A DNA stretch of 64,000 bases from positions 62,001 through 126,000 of the forward strand of contig NZ_QRDY01000001.1 in the NCBI RefSeq assembly GCF_003386205.1, in the 5' to 3' direction. Each line of letters begins with the position of its first letter. The stretch's first letter is position 1. A program made the position numbers and the translations under genes. The notes below the pieces were generated by a model. It saw only the letters and a program-made list of their open reading frames with translations, made no database searches and had not been told where the DNA came from. This document shows positions 18,097 to 27,028 of this stretch, piece by piece. This DNA is from Cohnella lupini (GTDB taxonomy: Bacteria; Bacillota; Bacilli; Paenibacillales; Paenibacillaceae).

Positions 18097-18738
18097 GTGG
18101 ACAAGACTGCCGTTATTCTGGCAGGAGGGCAGGGACGTCGCATGGGCGGCGTGAATAAAGCTCTCCTCCTCTTGAACAAGGAAACGTTTATCGAACGTCA
18201 GCTCAGGATAGCAAGAGAATGGACGGATGAAATCATCGTCGTATCGAATGACGATGATTTGTTATTCCGACTTAGCGCGGTTAAAGAGCTGAAGCTTATT
18301 GGCGACAGCGACGAATACGTAGGCGAGGGTCCTTTAGCGGGTTTACACGCCGGATTGTTCGCGGCAACCCGGCCTTACGTATGGATAGTGGGCTGCGATC
18401 AGCCGATGCTGGACGGTAAGGCGGCGGACTTCCTAATGGAGCGGATGACGAGAGGATCGTTTCAAGCTTCCGTGCCGAATATAAACGGAAGAACGCAGCC
18501 GCTGCACGGGATATACCGGAAGGAAGCGGCGTCTATTGCCGGTGCGCTGCTTGCCTCCGGCCATCGCAAATTGCTAGATCTGCTAGAACGTCTTAGCTGC
18601 ATCGAAGTAGAGCAAGCCGAGTTTGCGGAACATGGCATTGCCGTTGCTTTTTCCGACGATGTCGATACCCCCGAGCAATACGATCGAGTAAAGTCGTTAT
18701 TCCCGGATGACGAGGGCGTACAAAGGAGTAAATCTTGA
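18097..18738 (+). CDS. mobA: Molybdenum cofactor guanylyltransferase MobA
   Basis: Attaches GMP to molybdopterin to make the guanine-dinucleotide form of the cofactor. The 213-residue protein has the nucleotidyltransferase signature ILAGGQGRRMGGVNKAL near the N-terminus (residues 6-22) and the metal/GTP-binding WIVGCDQPML segment. GTG 18097 is preceded by AGGAGGGGGAGG. It opens a mobA-moeA-mobB operon; the molybdoenzyme that uses the cofactor is not in the window. Confidence 0.93.
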   Translation: MDKTAVILAGGQGRRMGGVNKALLLLNKETFIERQLRIAREWTDEIIVVSNDDDLLFRLSAVKELKLIGDSDEYVGEGPLAGLHAGLFAATRPYVWIVGCDQPMLDGKAADFLMERMTRGSFQASVPNINGRTQPLHGIYRKEAASIAGALLASGHRKLLDLLERLSCIEVEQAEFAEHGIAVAFSDDVDTPEQYDRVKSLFPDDEGVQRSKS

Positions 18739-20006
18739 TGAGACCGCTTGTCGATAACAATAGATTAGATCGATTCAACAGAAAGGCTTTGCAGGCCGAA
18801 GAGGCTCGGAAGCTCATTCTGGATCGAGTAAAACCGCTTCCTTCGGAGTCGGTTACGTTAGCGGATGCTTGGGGGAGGAAACTTGGCGAAGTTCTTGTCG
18901 CCCCGCATCCGTTTCCCCCGTTCCGCCGATCCGGAATGGACGGTTACGCTGTTCGGGCGGAAGATTTGACCCAGGCAACCTCTGCTTCACCCGTTATGTT
19001 AACCGTATTGGAATCGATAGCGAGCGGAGAGAAACCGGTCTTTTCGATCGCGAAGGGTCAGGCCGCGCGGATCATGACCGGGGGCATGGTGCCGGAAGGC
19101 GCTGACGCCGTCGTCATGCTGGAGATGACCGTTTCGTCTGAGGCAGGGAATGGGCAACCGTTAGTGCGAATAGGAAAAAGCGTGCCTGCAGGATTGAATG
19201 TCGCGGAGATCGGCTGCGAGATTCAAGAGGGAGAAAGACTGCTGCCTCTCGGTCAAACGATCGGACCGGGCGAGGCGGCGCTGCTGGCTTCATGCGGGCA
19301 TTCGCGGGTTGCCGTGGCTCGACGCCCTCGCGTCGCGATCTTATCGACGGGCAGCGAGCTGCTTGAGGTCGAGGAGCAACTTAAACCCGCGAAAATTCGC
19401 AATAGCAACGCATCGATGCTAGCCGCGATGGTGAGGGAATGCGGTGGTGAGCCTCTATTACTCGGCAAAGTGCCGGACGACGCGGACGAGGCCCAAGCAC
19501 TCTTAAGGAGAGAACTGCAACGCTGCGATATCACGATTACGTCCGGTGGCGTATCCGTCGGCGACTACGATATCATGGTCGACGTGCTTGCGGATCCGGA
19601 TATCGAACTGCTCTTCAATAAAGTCGCCATTCGGCCGGGAAGCCCGACTACGGCGGCCGTGTTGCACGATAAGCTAATCGTGGCGCTTTCGGGCAATCCC
19701 GGCGCTTGTTTCGTAGGTTTTCACCTATTCGTCGCTCCTGCACTTAAAGCCATGCAGAAGGAGCAAAGGCCCGCATTGTCCTCGTTTCAGGCTTTCCTTG
19801 GCGCGGATTATCCGAAAGTCAACGCGTACCGCAGATACATTAGAGCCCGTACGGACCTGCGAGAGGGTAGCGTATGGGTAATTCCGACGGGAGACGACAA
19901 ATCGAGCCTCATGACGACGATCGTAAATGCGGATTGTCTCATCGAAATTCCCCCGCTGAAGGAAGGCTTGGAGAAGGGGCGGCTCGTGACGGCCTGGAAA
20001 TGGTAA
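18738..20006 (+). CDS. moeA: Molybdopterin molybdenumtransferase MoeA
   Basis: Inserts molybdate into adenylylated molybdopterin. The 422-residue protein carries the family signatures FRRSGMDGYAV, RIMTGGMVPEGADAVV and the MogA-like domain with ILSTGSELLE, TSGGVSVGDYD and ALSGNPGACFVGF. AAAGGAG at 18723-18729 fits ATG 18738, which shares one base with the mobA stop; a TTG three bases earlier is possible. mobB starts 20 bases after its stop. Confidence 0.95.
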   Translation: MRPLVDNNRLDRFNRKALQAEEARKLILDRVKPLPSESVTLADAWGRKLGEVLVAPHPFPPFRRSGMDGYAVRAEDLTQATSASPVMLTVLESIASGEKPVFSIAKGQAARIMTGGMVPEGADAVVMLEMTVSSEAGNGQPLVRIGKSVPAGLNVAEIGCEIQEGERLLPLGQTIGPGEAALLASCGHSRVAVARRPRVAILSTGSELLEVEEQLKPAKIRNSNASMLAAMVRECGGEPLLLGKVPDDADEAQALLRRELQRCDITITSGGVSVGDYDIMVDVLADPDIELLFNKVAIRPGSPTTAAVLHDKLIVALSGNPGACFVGFHLFVAPALKAMQKEQRPALSSFQAFLGADYPKVNAYRRYIRARTDLREGSVWVIPTGDDKSSLMTTIVNADCLIEIPPLKEGLEKGRLVTAWKW

Positions 20007-20026
20007 GCGAACGGAGGGGGAGCGGC

Positions 20027-20536
20027 ATGCGCGTCATTCAAATCGTCGGGTATAAAAACGCGGGGAAAACGACGTTGTCGTGCGAAATCGTCCGAACGTT
20101 ATCCGCCGCGGGCTCCCGTGTCGGGACGCTTAAGCATGACTCGCACGACTTCGAGCCGGACATTCCCGGGAAGGATACTTGGCAACATCGCTTAGCCGGT
20201 GCATGCGTGACCGCGATTACATCGCCAAGCCGGACGGCATGGGTGGAGGAGCAGTCATCGACAATCGAGCAGCTTGTGTGTCAGATGGAAGCGAAATCCT
20301 TGGATTACCTCGTTATCGAAGGCTTCAAAACAGCCTCGTATCCGAAGGTCGTTCTCCTAAGAAGCGAAGAGGATAGCGCTCTTCTAAGTCTTCCCAACGT
20401 CATCGCTGCATGTTATCGCGAGACGAACGCCCGAATCGAAACGGATGCGCAGGCTCGCGATATTCCCTTATTTCTGCAGCCGGACGTTCACTCCTATGAT
20501 TCGTTAATTAAGCATTTAATTCCGCTTTTTGGCTAA
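20027..20536 (+). CDS. mobB: Molybdopterin-guanine dinucleotide biosynthesis adaptor MobB
   Basis: GTP-binding helper of MobA, 169 residues. The N-terminus MRVIQIVGYKNAGKTT carries the P-loop (GYKNAGKT, residues 8-15), followed by VGTLKHDSHDF and DYLVIEGFK, both typical of MobB. I start it at ATG 20027, which has GGAGGGGGAG upstream; the in-frame ORF extends 51 codons further into moeA without a ribosome site. Last gene of the operon. No terminator is visible; the 51-bp repeat array begins 18 bases after its stop. Confidence 0.93.
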   Translation: MRVIQIVGYKNAGKTTLSCEIVRTLSAAGSRVGTLKHDSHDFEPDIPGKDTWQHRLAGACVTAITSPSRTAWVEEQSSTIEQLVCQMEAKSLDYLVIEGFKTASYPKVVLLRSEEDSALLSLPNVIAACYRETNARIETDAQARDIPLFLQPDVHSYDSLIKHLIPLFG

Positions 20537-20553
20537 TCCGACTCAGTTTAAAT

Positions 20554-21091
20554 TTAGCTAAGTTCCTTCGCTAACTCGGCTGGCTTGGGCTGGAGCAGCT
20601 TGAATTAGCTAAATTCCTTCGCTAACTCGGCTGGCTTGGGGTGATGCAGCTTGAATTAGCTAAATTCCTTCGCTAACTAGGCTGGCTTGGGCTGGAGCAG
20701 TTGGAATTAGCTAAGTTCCTTCGCTAACTAGGCTGGTTTGGGCTGGGCAGGTGGAATTAGCTAAGTTCCTTCGCTAACTCGGCTGGTTTGGGCTGGAGCA
20801 GTTGGAATTAGCTAAATTCCTTCGCTAACTCGGCTGGCTTGGGGTGATGCAGCTTGAATTAGCTAAATTCCTTCGCTAACTAGGCTGGCTTGGGCTGGAG
20901 CAGTTGGAATTAGCTAAGTTCCTTCGCTAACTAGGCTGGTTTGGGCTGGGCAGGTGGAATTAGCTAAGTTCCTTCGCTAACTCGACTGGCTTGGGCTGGA
21001 GCAGCTTGAATTAGCTAAATTCCTTCGCTAACTCGGCTGGCTTGGGCTGGAGCAGGTGGAATTAGCTAAGTTCCTTCGCTAACTCGGCTGG
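20554..21091. repeat. Tandem array of eleven 50/51-bp repeats
   Basis: Eleven contiguous units begin at 20554, 20605, 20656, 20707, 20757, 20808, 20859, 20910, 20960, 21011 and 21062 (the last truncated after about 30 bases). Units are 51 bp, except two of 50 bp. Each starts with the palindrome TTAGCTAA and can fold TTAGC-T-AAG against CTT-C-GCTAA around a TTC loop; the rest is a GGCTGG/TTGGGCTGG/GCAG-rich spacer. TTAGCTAA puts stop codons into all three frames of both strands, so the array is non-coding. Units 2-4 plus the first 25 bases of unit 5 (20605-20781) are identical to units 6-8 plus the start of unit 9 (20808-20984), a 203-bp higher-order duplication. It sits between the mobB end and the proS promoter. 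There are no unique spacers, so it is not CRISPR. Confidence 0.95.
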
Positions 21092-21130
21092 GTTTCCCAA
21101 AGCAGGCAGAGATAGCTTCAAAGTTGAAGC

Positions 21131-21159
21131 TTGACATAGAGCGGCGATGGGTGTAAATT
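21131..21159 (+). promoter_or_regulatory. Promoter of proS
   Basis: TTGACA and TAAATT with 17-bp spacing, about 40 bp past the end of the repeat array and just before the T-box. Confidence 0.75.
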
Positions 21160-21165
21160 TACTGA

Positions 21166-21425
21166 AACTTATCCGATCTTTCTATACACACAGGCTTTGA
21201 CCGAGGATATGAGATTCCTTACTTGTCGCTCCAGAGAAGAAACCCTAGGATGCGAGGTTTCGCGACACGTTGGTTTGCTCCCCGCCTTGCGAGCCGTAGC
21301 GGAGAACAAGAAGTATCCGTTACCGGGATATCCCGTTATCCGATCGAGGAATGTCCGGCGGTTCCGGACATTCGAATTTAGGGTGGTAACACGAGCACAT
21401 TCGTCCCTGGCGAGTGTGCTTTTTC
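21166..21425 (+). promoter_or_regulatory. T-box leader of proS
   Basis: The core GGGTGGTAACACG is at 21381-21393, followed by the terminator AGCACATTCG...CGAGTGTGCT with a T run ending at 21425. TAACACG differs from the commoner TACCGCG but keeps the UGGU bulge that pairs with the A discriminator of tRNA-Pro. The specifier is probably one of the CCN triplets in GCTCCCCGCC, not resolved. Confidence 0.88.
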
Positions 21426-21461
21426 GCGCTTTAAACATGAAACGAGGAGGTAACGTTCCCT

Positions 21462-23186
21462 ATGAAGCAAAGTCAATTGTTCTCCATGACCTATCGGGAA
21501 GCGCCGGCGGATGCAGAAGCCGCGAGCCATCAATTGTTGCTTAAGGCCGGCTATATTAGACAGCTGGCGGCCGGCGTCTATTCGTATTTGCCGTTGGGCT
21601 GGAGAGTCCTGCGCAAGCTGGATCAGATTATTAGGGAAGAGATGGATCAAGCCGGAGCCCAGGAAATGCTTATGCCCGCCATGCAGCCGATCGAGCTGTG
21701 GGAACAATCCGGACGTTCCTCGGTCTACGGACCGGAGCTTATCCGATTGCAGGATCGCCATGACCGGGAATTCGCGCTCGGCCCTACCCATGAGGAAGTA
21801 GTGACGGCGTTAGTCCGTAACGAGGTTAACAGTTATCGTAAGCTGCCGTTCACCCTTTATCAAATCCAAACCAAATTCCGAGACGAAAGGCGCCCAAGGT
21901 TCGGATTGCTCCGGTGCAGAGAATTCCTGATGAAGGACGCGTATTCGTTCGATGCGGACTGGGAAGGTTTGGACCGAAGCTACGCAAGCATGTACGAGGC
22001 TTATATACGTATCTTTAATCGCGTCGGTCTGAACTATCGGGCAGTGGAGGCCGATGCCGGTTCCATCGGCGGCGAAGGCGGCACGCACGAATTCATGGCT
22101 CTCGCCGATATCGGAGAGGACACGATCGTATCGTGCACCCATTGCGATTACGCGGCGAACATAGAGAAGGCAGAGTCGGTATCGGGATTGTCCGCTCTCG
22201 ACGGCTCAGTCGAATCGAGCGCGAAGCCCGAGCCCGAAATCTTCCATACGCCCGGTATACGAACGATCGAGCAATTGGTCCGTTCCTTAAACGTGCCGAG
22301 CTCGCGATTGTTGAAGACGATGATCTATCAAGCGGGAGACGAGGTCGTTGCCGTTCTCATCAGAGGCGACCATGAGGTCAACGAAATCAAGCTTACGAAC
22401 TATTTGGGCTCGGAAACGGCTGTCATAGCGGATGCGGATACCGTTGAACGCGTTACCGGAGCTCCGTCGGGCTTTGCCGGCCCTATTGGCCTTGCGGTCA
22501 AGGTGTTGGTCGATTATTCGGTAGCGAACGACGAGAATGATTGGATCGCCGGCGCTAATCGGAAGGATTATCACATCAGGCATATTCAGTCCGGAAGGGA
22601 TTTTCCTATCGAACATGCCGGAGATTTCCGCAACGTCGTCGAGGGCGACGTTTGTCCGAAATGCGCCGAAGGAACGCTTAATTTGTCCAAAGGGATCGAG
22701 ATCGGCCATGTGTTCAAGCTCGGCACGAAATATAGCGAGAAGCTGAACGCATCCTTTGCCGATCAAGCCGGCTTAACCCGGAACATCATCATGGGCTGCT
22801 ATGGAATCGGCGTATCGCGCCTCATGTCCGCGATCGTAGAGCAGAATCATGACAAAGAGGGGATGAAATGGCCGATCGCCATCGCGCCGTTTCAAGTACA
22901 CGTTGTGCCAGTTTCCGCTCAGGATCCGTTTCAATCGGAGCTTGCGAACCAACTGTACGAGCGATTGCGCCTTTCGGGGATCGAAACGCTACTGGACGAT
23001 CGGGAAGAGAGAGCCGGCGTCAAATTCAAGGATTCGGACTTGATGGGGATTCCGATTCGAATCGTCGTCGGCAAATTAGCCAACCAGGGCTTGGTCGAGC
23101 TGAAGCTCCGCGAGGACGGCGACAATGAAACGGTGAACATAGAGGACGTTTATGTTAAAGTAAAGGACTGGATAGGCAACAGATAG
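21462..23186 (+). CDS. proS: Prolyl-tRNA synthetase, bacterial type with editing domain
   Basis: Charges tRNA-Pro and clears mischarged Ala-tRNA-Pro. The 574-residue class II enzyme has motif 1 around LRKLDQIIREEMDQAGAQE, motif 2 around FRDERRPRFGLLRCREFLMKDAYSF, an inserted INS editing domain (about residues 225-400) and a C-terminal anticodon-binding domain with VHVVPVS at its start and ELKLRED near its end. ATG 21462 has CGAGGAGG upstream. The helicase gene begins 24 bases downstream and may be cotranscribed. Confidence 0.96.
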   Translation: MKQSQLFSMTYREAPADAEAASHQLLLKAGYIRQLAAGVYSYLPLGWRVLRKLDQIIREEMDQAGAQEMLMPAMQPIELWEQSGRSSVYGPELIRLQDRHDREFALGPTHEEVVTALVRNEVNSYRKLPFTLYQIQTKFRDERRPRFGLLRCREFLMKDAYSFDADWEGLDRSYASMYEAYIRIFNRVGLNYRAVEADAGSIGGEGGTHEFMALADIGEDTIVSCTHCDYAANIEKAESVSGLSALDGSVESSAKPEPEIFHTPGIRTIEQLVRSLNVPSSRLLKTMIYQAGDEVVAVLIRGDHEVNEIKLTNYLGSETAVIADADTVERVTGAPSGFAGPIGLAVKVLVDYSVANDENDWIAGANRKDYHIRHIQSGRDFPIEHAGDFRNVVEGDVCPKCAEGTLNLSKGIEIGHVFKLGTKYSEKLNASFADQAGLTRNIIMGCYGIGVSRLMSAIVEQNHDKEGMKWPIAIAPFQVHVVPVSAQDPFQSELANQLYERLRLSGIETLLDDREERAGVKFKDSDLMGIPIRIVVGKLANQGLVELKLREDGDNETVNIEDVYVKVKDWIGNR

Positions 23187-23210
23187 CATGGATTGGGAAA
23201 GGGCATCAGC

Positions 23211-25433
23211 ATGACATCGCAAACGGATTTTTTTACCCGCAAAAAGACGGAAATCAACGTCGCCCTCAACGAGGTTCAGCAGCAAGCCGCCATGACGACC
23301 GAGGGGGCCTTGCTGCTCTTGGCTTCGCCGGGCTCAGGCAAGACCACGACGCTGATCATGAGAATCGGATACTTGATCGAAGCGATGGGAGTGCGCTCTT
23401 CCCGCATTAAAGCGGTCACGTTCAGCCGCGCTTCGGCGCTGGACATGAAGGAGAGGTTCAATCGCTTTTTCCCGTCGCTTTCCCATGAAAAACCCGACTT
23501 CTCTACGATACATAGCTTGGCTTTCGAGGTCGTAAGAGAGCATTTTCAGAGTCGCAATCTTTCTTACCGGATGATCGAGAGCAATTCCGAAGCGGACAAC
23601 GACGGCTCCTACTCGTCCGAGCCTCCAATAAACAAAACAAGAATCCTGCGCGATATCTACAAACGAATCAACGGCGACAACGTTACGGACGATCAGATGG
23701 AGGAATTGACCGGTTACATCAGCTTTATCAAGAACAAGCTCATCCCGATGGACCGATTGTCGGAAGCCAAATGCGACGTACCTAAGGCAGAGTCGATTTT
23801 CAAGGAATACGAGAGCTTTAAGCAGTCGGGTACTCCCCGCTTGCTAGTCGATTTCGACGATATGCTCACGATCGCCAACGAGGCATTGGCGGAGGATCCC
23901 GTCCTACTCGGTAAATATCAAAAGCGATACGACTACGTCATGACGGACGAAAGCCAGGATACGTCGCTCGTGCAGCATGCCATCATCGAGAAGCTGGTCC
24001 GAAAGCACGGAAACCTATGCGTCGTGGCGGACGACGATCAAAGCATTTACGCCTGGAGAGCGGCCGAGCCTCAATATTTGCTCGACTTCAAACAGGTCTA
24101 TCCGAATGCCGCCATCCTGAAGATGGAGCAAAATTATCGTTCTTCTCCGAACATCGTGGACGCGGCGAACCGCTTTATTAAACGCAATAGAAACCGCTAC
24201 GACAAGAACATGTTCACGTTGAACCCGAAGCATTCTCCCGTCGCGATCACCGAGCTGCCGGACTACAGGGTTCAAGCGAATTACGTCGTGGAGAAGATCA
24301 AGGACGCCGCGGATTATAACGAGGTAGCCGTGCTCTATCGCAACAACTCCTCTTCTATCATGCTGATGAACGCGCTGGAGAGAGCGGGAATCCCCTTCTA
24401 CATGAAGGATGGGGATAACCGGTTTTTCTCCCATTGGGTCGTCGAGGATATGCTGAACTTTATGCGGTTGACCTTCAACGACAAGCGTCCGGACATATTG
24501 GAGAAAATCCATACGAAATTCAACGGATACATCACCAAACAGCAGATGGCCGCCTTAACGGAGCTTAGCGCGGGGGAATCAGTCTTCGATACGTTGCTGC
24601 AGAAGGTTGCCTTGCAGGAGTATCAAATCAAACAATTGCAGAACGCGCAAGAGACGATCGTTCTTATGCAAGGAGCGAGACCGTTGCAAGCGATCCGGAC
24701 GATTCGGGACAAGCTCGGTTACGACAAGGCCATCGAGAAAATGTGCGAGCGACTCGGTTTCCGCAAGGACTACTTGGTCGGGATATTGAACACGCTCGAG
24801 GAAATCGCGGAGCCTCTCGATACGATGGAGGATTTCGCGAAGCGTCTGAAATTTCTGGAGAAGAACATGAAGGAGTCGAAATTCAACAAGAACGGCAGCG
24901 CGATTACGCTATCGACGCTGCACAGCTCGAAAGGGTTGGAGTTTTCGTCCGTCTATATGATCGACCTGGTCGAAGGAGTCATACCCTCTAACGACGATAA
25001 CAAGAAGCTGGAGAACGATCAGCCCGGCGACATGGAGGAAGCCGTTCGCCTATTCTACGTGGGGATGACGAGGGCCAAGCAACGTCTGGAGCTGCTCTCC
25101 TATAAGAAGAAAGACGGGGAGCCCGTTCAGACTTCCCGATTCGTGACGGCTATTCGCGACATCCAGGATCCGCCTAAAGCCGAGAAAATTCCGATCAAGC
25201 CGCCCGAGGGGAAGAAGACTCGCCGCGATGCCAAACCCTCGGTTCCTTATAATCCGAATGCGATCAAAGATATCGATAAGCTGGAAGCGGGAAAAAGGGT
25301 ACAGCACCGCGTGTTCGGAGGAGGAGAAATCGTTCTCTTGGACGGCGACAGCGTCGAAATTCGATTCCCGTCCGAAACGAAAAGACTTTCGGTAAATATT
25401 TGCCTCGAAATGGGATTGCTGGAGCCGTTATGA
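23211..25433 (+). CDS. UvrD/PcrA-family superfamily 1A DNA helicase
   Basis: ATP-driven 3'-5' DNA translocase. The 740-residue protein has Walker A ASPGSGKTT (residues 38-46), the motif II variant TDESQDTS, motif III DDDQSIYAWR, motif IV-like QNYRSSPNIV, motif V TLHSSKGLEF and motif VI LFYVGMTRAKQRLEL. The C-terminus (GKRVQHRVFGGGEIVLLDGDSVEIRF) resembles the Tudor-like tail by which PcrA binds RNA polymerase. ATG 23211 is preferred over an in-frame TTG at 23193. It is probably an extra UvrD-like paralogue rather than PcrA itself, which usually sits beside ligA. Its end overlaps the convergent permease by 6 bases, with no terminator between. Confidence 0.9.
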   Translation: MTSQTDFFTRKKTEINVALNEVQQQAAMTTEGALLLLASPGSGKTTTLIMRIGYLIEAMGVRSSRIKAVTFSRASALDMKERFNRFFPSLSHEKPDFSTIHSLAFEVVREHFQSRNLSYRMIESNSEADNDGSYSSEPPINKTRILRDIYKRINGDNVTDDQMEELTGYISFIKNKLIPMDRLSEAKCDVPKAESIFKEYESFKQSGTPRLLVDFDDMLTIANEALAEDPVLLGKYQKRYDYVMTDESQDTSLVQHAIIEKLVRKHGNLCVVADDDQSIYAWRAAEPQYLLDFKQVYPNAAILKMEQNYRSSPNIVDAANRFIKRNRNRYDKNMFTLNPKHSPVAITELPDYRVQANYVVEKIKDAADYNEVAVLYRNNSSSIMLMNALERAGIPFYMKDGDNRFFSHWVVEDMLNFMRLTFNDKRPDILEKIHTKFNGYITKQQMAALTELSAGESVFDTLLQKVALQEYQIKQLQNAQETIVLMQGARPLQAIRTIRDKLGYDKAIEKMCERLGFRKDYLVGILNTLEEIAEPLDTMEDFAKRLKFLEKNMKESKFNKNGSAITLSTLHSSKGLEFSSVYMIDLVEGVIPSNDDNKKLENDQPGDMEEAVRLFYVGMTRAKQRLELLSYKKKDGEPVQTSRFVTAIRDIQDPPKAEKIPIKPPEGKKTRRDAKPSVPYNPNAIKDIDKLEAGKRVQHRVFGGGEIVLLDGDSVEIRFPSETKRLSVNICLEMGLLEPL

Positions 25434-26210
25434 CCCCGTTGACCGATAGCGTCTTACTCCGAAACGCCACAAAAGCAAACACGGAACGATGAACGCGCAG
25501 CCTGCGAGAGGCGACAATACGTAGAGAAGCGGATTTCCCTCGGTTCTGCCGAGAATGAATAATAACGGTAAGTAATTGACGAACCCGAATGGGATGACGT
25601 ACGTGAAGAAGCGGGTTACCCACTTCTGATAGATGTTCAACGGATATTGCGCCATCTCCCTTCCGCCGTCGGTGAAGATGCTCGAGATTTCCAGTCCTTG
25701 GATCGTCCAGAAGCACATCGTCGCCATCAGGATGAATATACCGGCGAAAATACAGGTGCCGCTTACGATCATGAAGAGCAAGGTCATTGCTTTGGCGAAC
25801 GTCCAATCCACGTCGATCCGGCTAACCGCCCAGACTAATACCATAGAGCTCTGCAATAACCGTCCGATTCGGGTGAATTCGAATTTGGAGCCTAACACTT
25901 GAAGGACGGTGCTTCGCGGCCGAACGAGCAAGCGGTCGAAATCCCCGTTCGCCACGAGTCCCGAGAACGTGTCGAAGCCGCGGCCCAAGCATTCGCTTAT
26001 GGCGAATGCCATATGAATTACGCCGAAGCAGAGAGCGACTTCGTAGAAATCCCAGCCTTGGATCTGGCCGAACCTTTCGAAGAGGAAGTAAAGGCCCGCG
26101 AATACCGAGAACGGGATGAAGAATTGGCCGAAGGACAGCAGCCAGAATGAAGTGCTGTACTGCATTTGGGATTTGAACAAAATAAGCAGGTATTTCCCGA
26201 ACAATCGCAT
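25428..26210 (-). CDS. ABC-2 type transporter permease (second subunit)
   Basis: A 260-residue integral membrane protein with about six membrane segments, from the DUF990/ABC-2 group of exporter permeases; segments such as GRGFDTFSGLVANGDFDRLLVRPRS are typical of this group. I place the start at ATG 26210 (MRLFGKYLL); the ribosome site AAGGAGG overlaps the stop of the upstream permease gene. The open frame continues upstream but inside the other permease. Last of three minus-strand genes forming one exporter with its ATPase. Substrate unknown. Confidence 0.85.
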   Translation of the reverse strand: MRLFGKYLLILFKSQMQYSTSFWLLSFGQFFIPFSVFAGLYFLFERFGQIQGWDFYEVALCFGVIHMAFAISECLGRGFDTFSGLVANGDFDRLLVRPRSTVLQVLGSKFEFTRIGRLLQSSMVLVWAVSRIDVDWTFAKAMTLLFMIVSGTCIFAGIFILMATMCFWTIQGLEISSIFTDGGREMAQYPLNIYQKWVTRFFTYVIPFGFVNYLPLLFILGRTEGNPLLYVLSPLAGCAFIVPCLLLWRFGVRRYRSTGS

Positions 26211-26218
26211 TCTCGCTT

Positions 26219-27028
26219 TTAACCTCCTTGTACCACGACTCTGCGCAGGGCTTTCCCCATCGCGTATTTTCCGAATCCGATCAGCGCCGCAAGCCAAAGC
26301 AATTGAAGCGGGATGAGCTCCAGCGCTTGCCACTTCGGAATATGGCCGGAATAGACGCGGAACGGGAGATCGGCGGTTAACCGGAACGGCAGTACATATA
26401 CGATAGACTTGAGCCAAGACGGCATAAGCGGTATAGGGATGACCACGCCGGCGAGGAATTCGCCCAACACTCCGAACATGAGCAGCGAACCCGCGGCCGA
26501 CATCGTAATGAAGGTAGAAATGTAGATGAGCATGGATATGGATACTAAAATCAATAGGCCTAACGTTAAAGTCACGACGAATAGAAGGAATGTCGCCGGA
26601 TCGGCAGGAGTAACCAAGCGATAAGGCTGCGGCAAGAATAACGCGACGACGAGAATCGGAAAACATCGTAACGCGGCGCTCGCCAGGCGTTGAGCAAGCA
26701 GCTTGGCATACCAGAAGCCGTATATTCCGTTCGGCCGACAGAGCTCGTAAGCGATATTGCCCGACGTTATGAGCTGGAACAGCTCGTTATCGCGGAACCA
26801 AAGCATGATGAAAGAGAGGAACGCTTGCTGAAGCCAGACATAGGTGATCAGTTGAGAGAGAGAGAGAGAGAGAGGCGGGGGCGATTGGGCTTGGGCGTAG
26901 AATGCCTGGAATACCATAATGATGATGAAGCCCCAGAAAAATTGCGTCGCGATGCCGGCGAGAGCGGCTGAGCGATATTGAAGTCCGTTAGCGAGTCGCA
27001 GCCGGAATACCGATACGTAAGCCCTCAT
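26219..27028 (-). CDS. ABC-2 type transporter permease (first subunit) with (CT)10 tract
   Basis: A 269-residue membrane protein with about six membrane segments, pairing with the downstream permease to form an ABC-2 exporter channel. Segments LFQLITSGNIAYELCRPN and GIYGFWYAKLLAQR are typical of the family. The start ATG overlaps the stop of the ATPase gene (ATGA). Codons 49-57 are encoded by a run of ten CT dinucleotides that yields PPLSLSLSQ in the first periplasmic loop region; slippage by one unit would shift the frame and truncate the protein. Confidence 0.85.
   Translation of the reverse strand: MRAYVSVFRLRLANGLQYRSAALAGIATQFFWGFIIIMVFQAFYAQAQSPPPLSLSLSQLITYVWLQQAFLSFIMLWFRDNELFQLITSGNIAYELCRPNGIYGFWYAKLLAQRLASAALRCFPILVVALFLPQPYRLVTPADPATFLLFVVTLTLGLLILVSISMLIYISTFITMSAAGSLLMFGVLGEFLAGVVIPIPLMPSWLKSIVYVLPFRLTADLPFRVYSGHIPKWQALELIPLQLLWLAALIGFGKYAMGKALRRVVVQGG
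26854..26874. repeat. Dinucleotide microsatellite (GA)10 on plus, (CT)10 on coding strand
   Basis: Twenty-one bases of uninterrupted GA/CT inside the permease gene, adjacent to GCGGGGGCG. Because the unit is two bases, gain or loss of one unit changes the reading frame. Confidence 0.97.

Noticed and set aside
20554-21091. CRISPR-like appearance of the 51-bp array
   Set aside because: Units are contiguous with no unique spacers, and no cas gene is present; it is a tandem repeat.
21197-21544. 115-residue open frame overlapping the proS T-box and start
   Set aside because: Lies in a structured leader RNA and in another frame of proS; no ribosome site.
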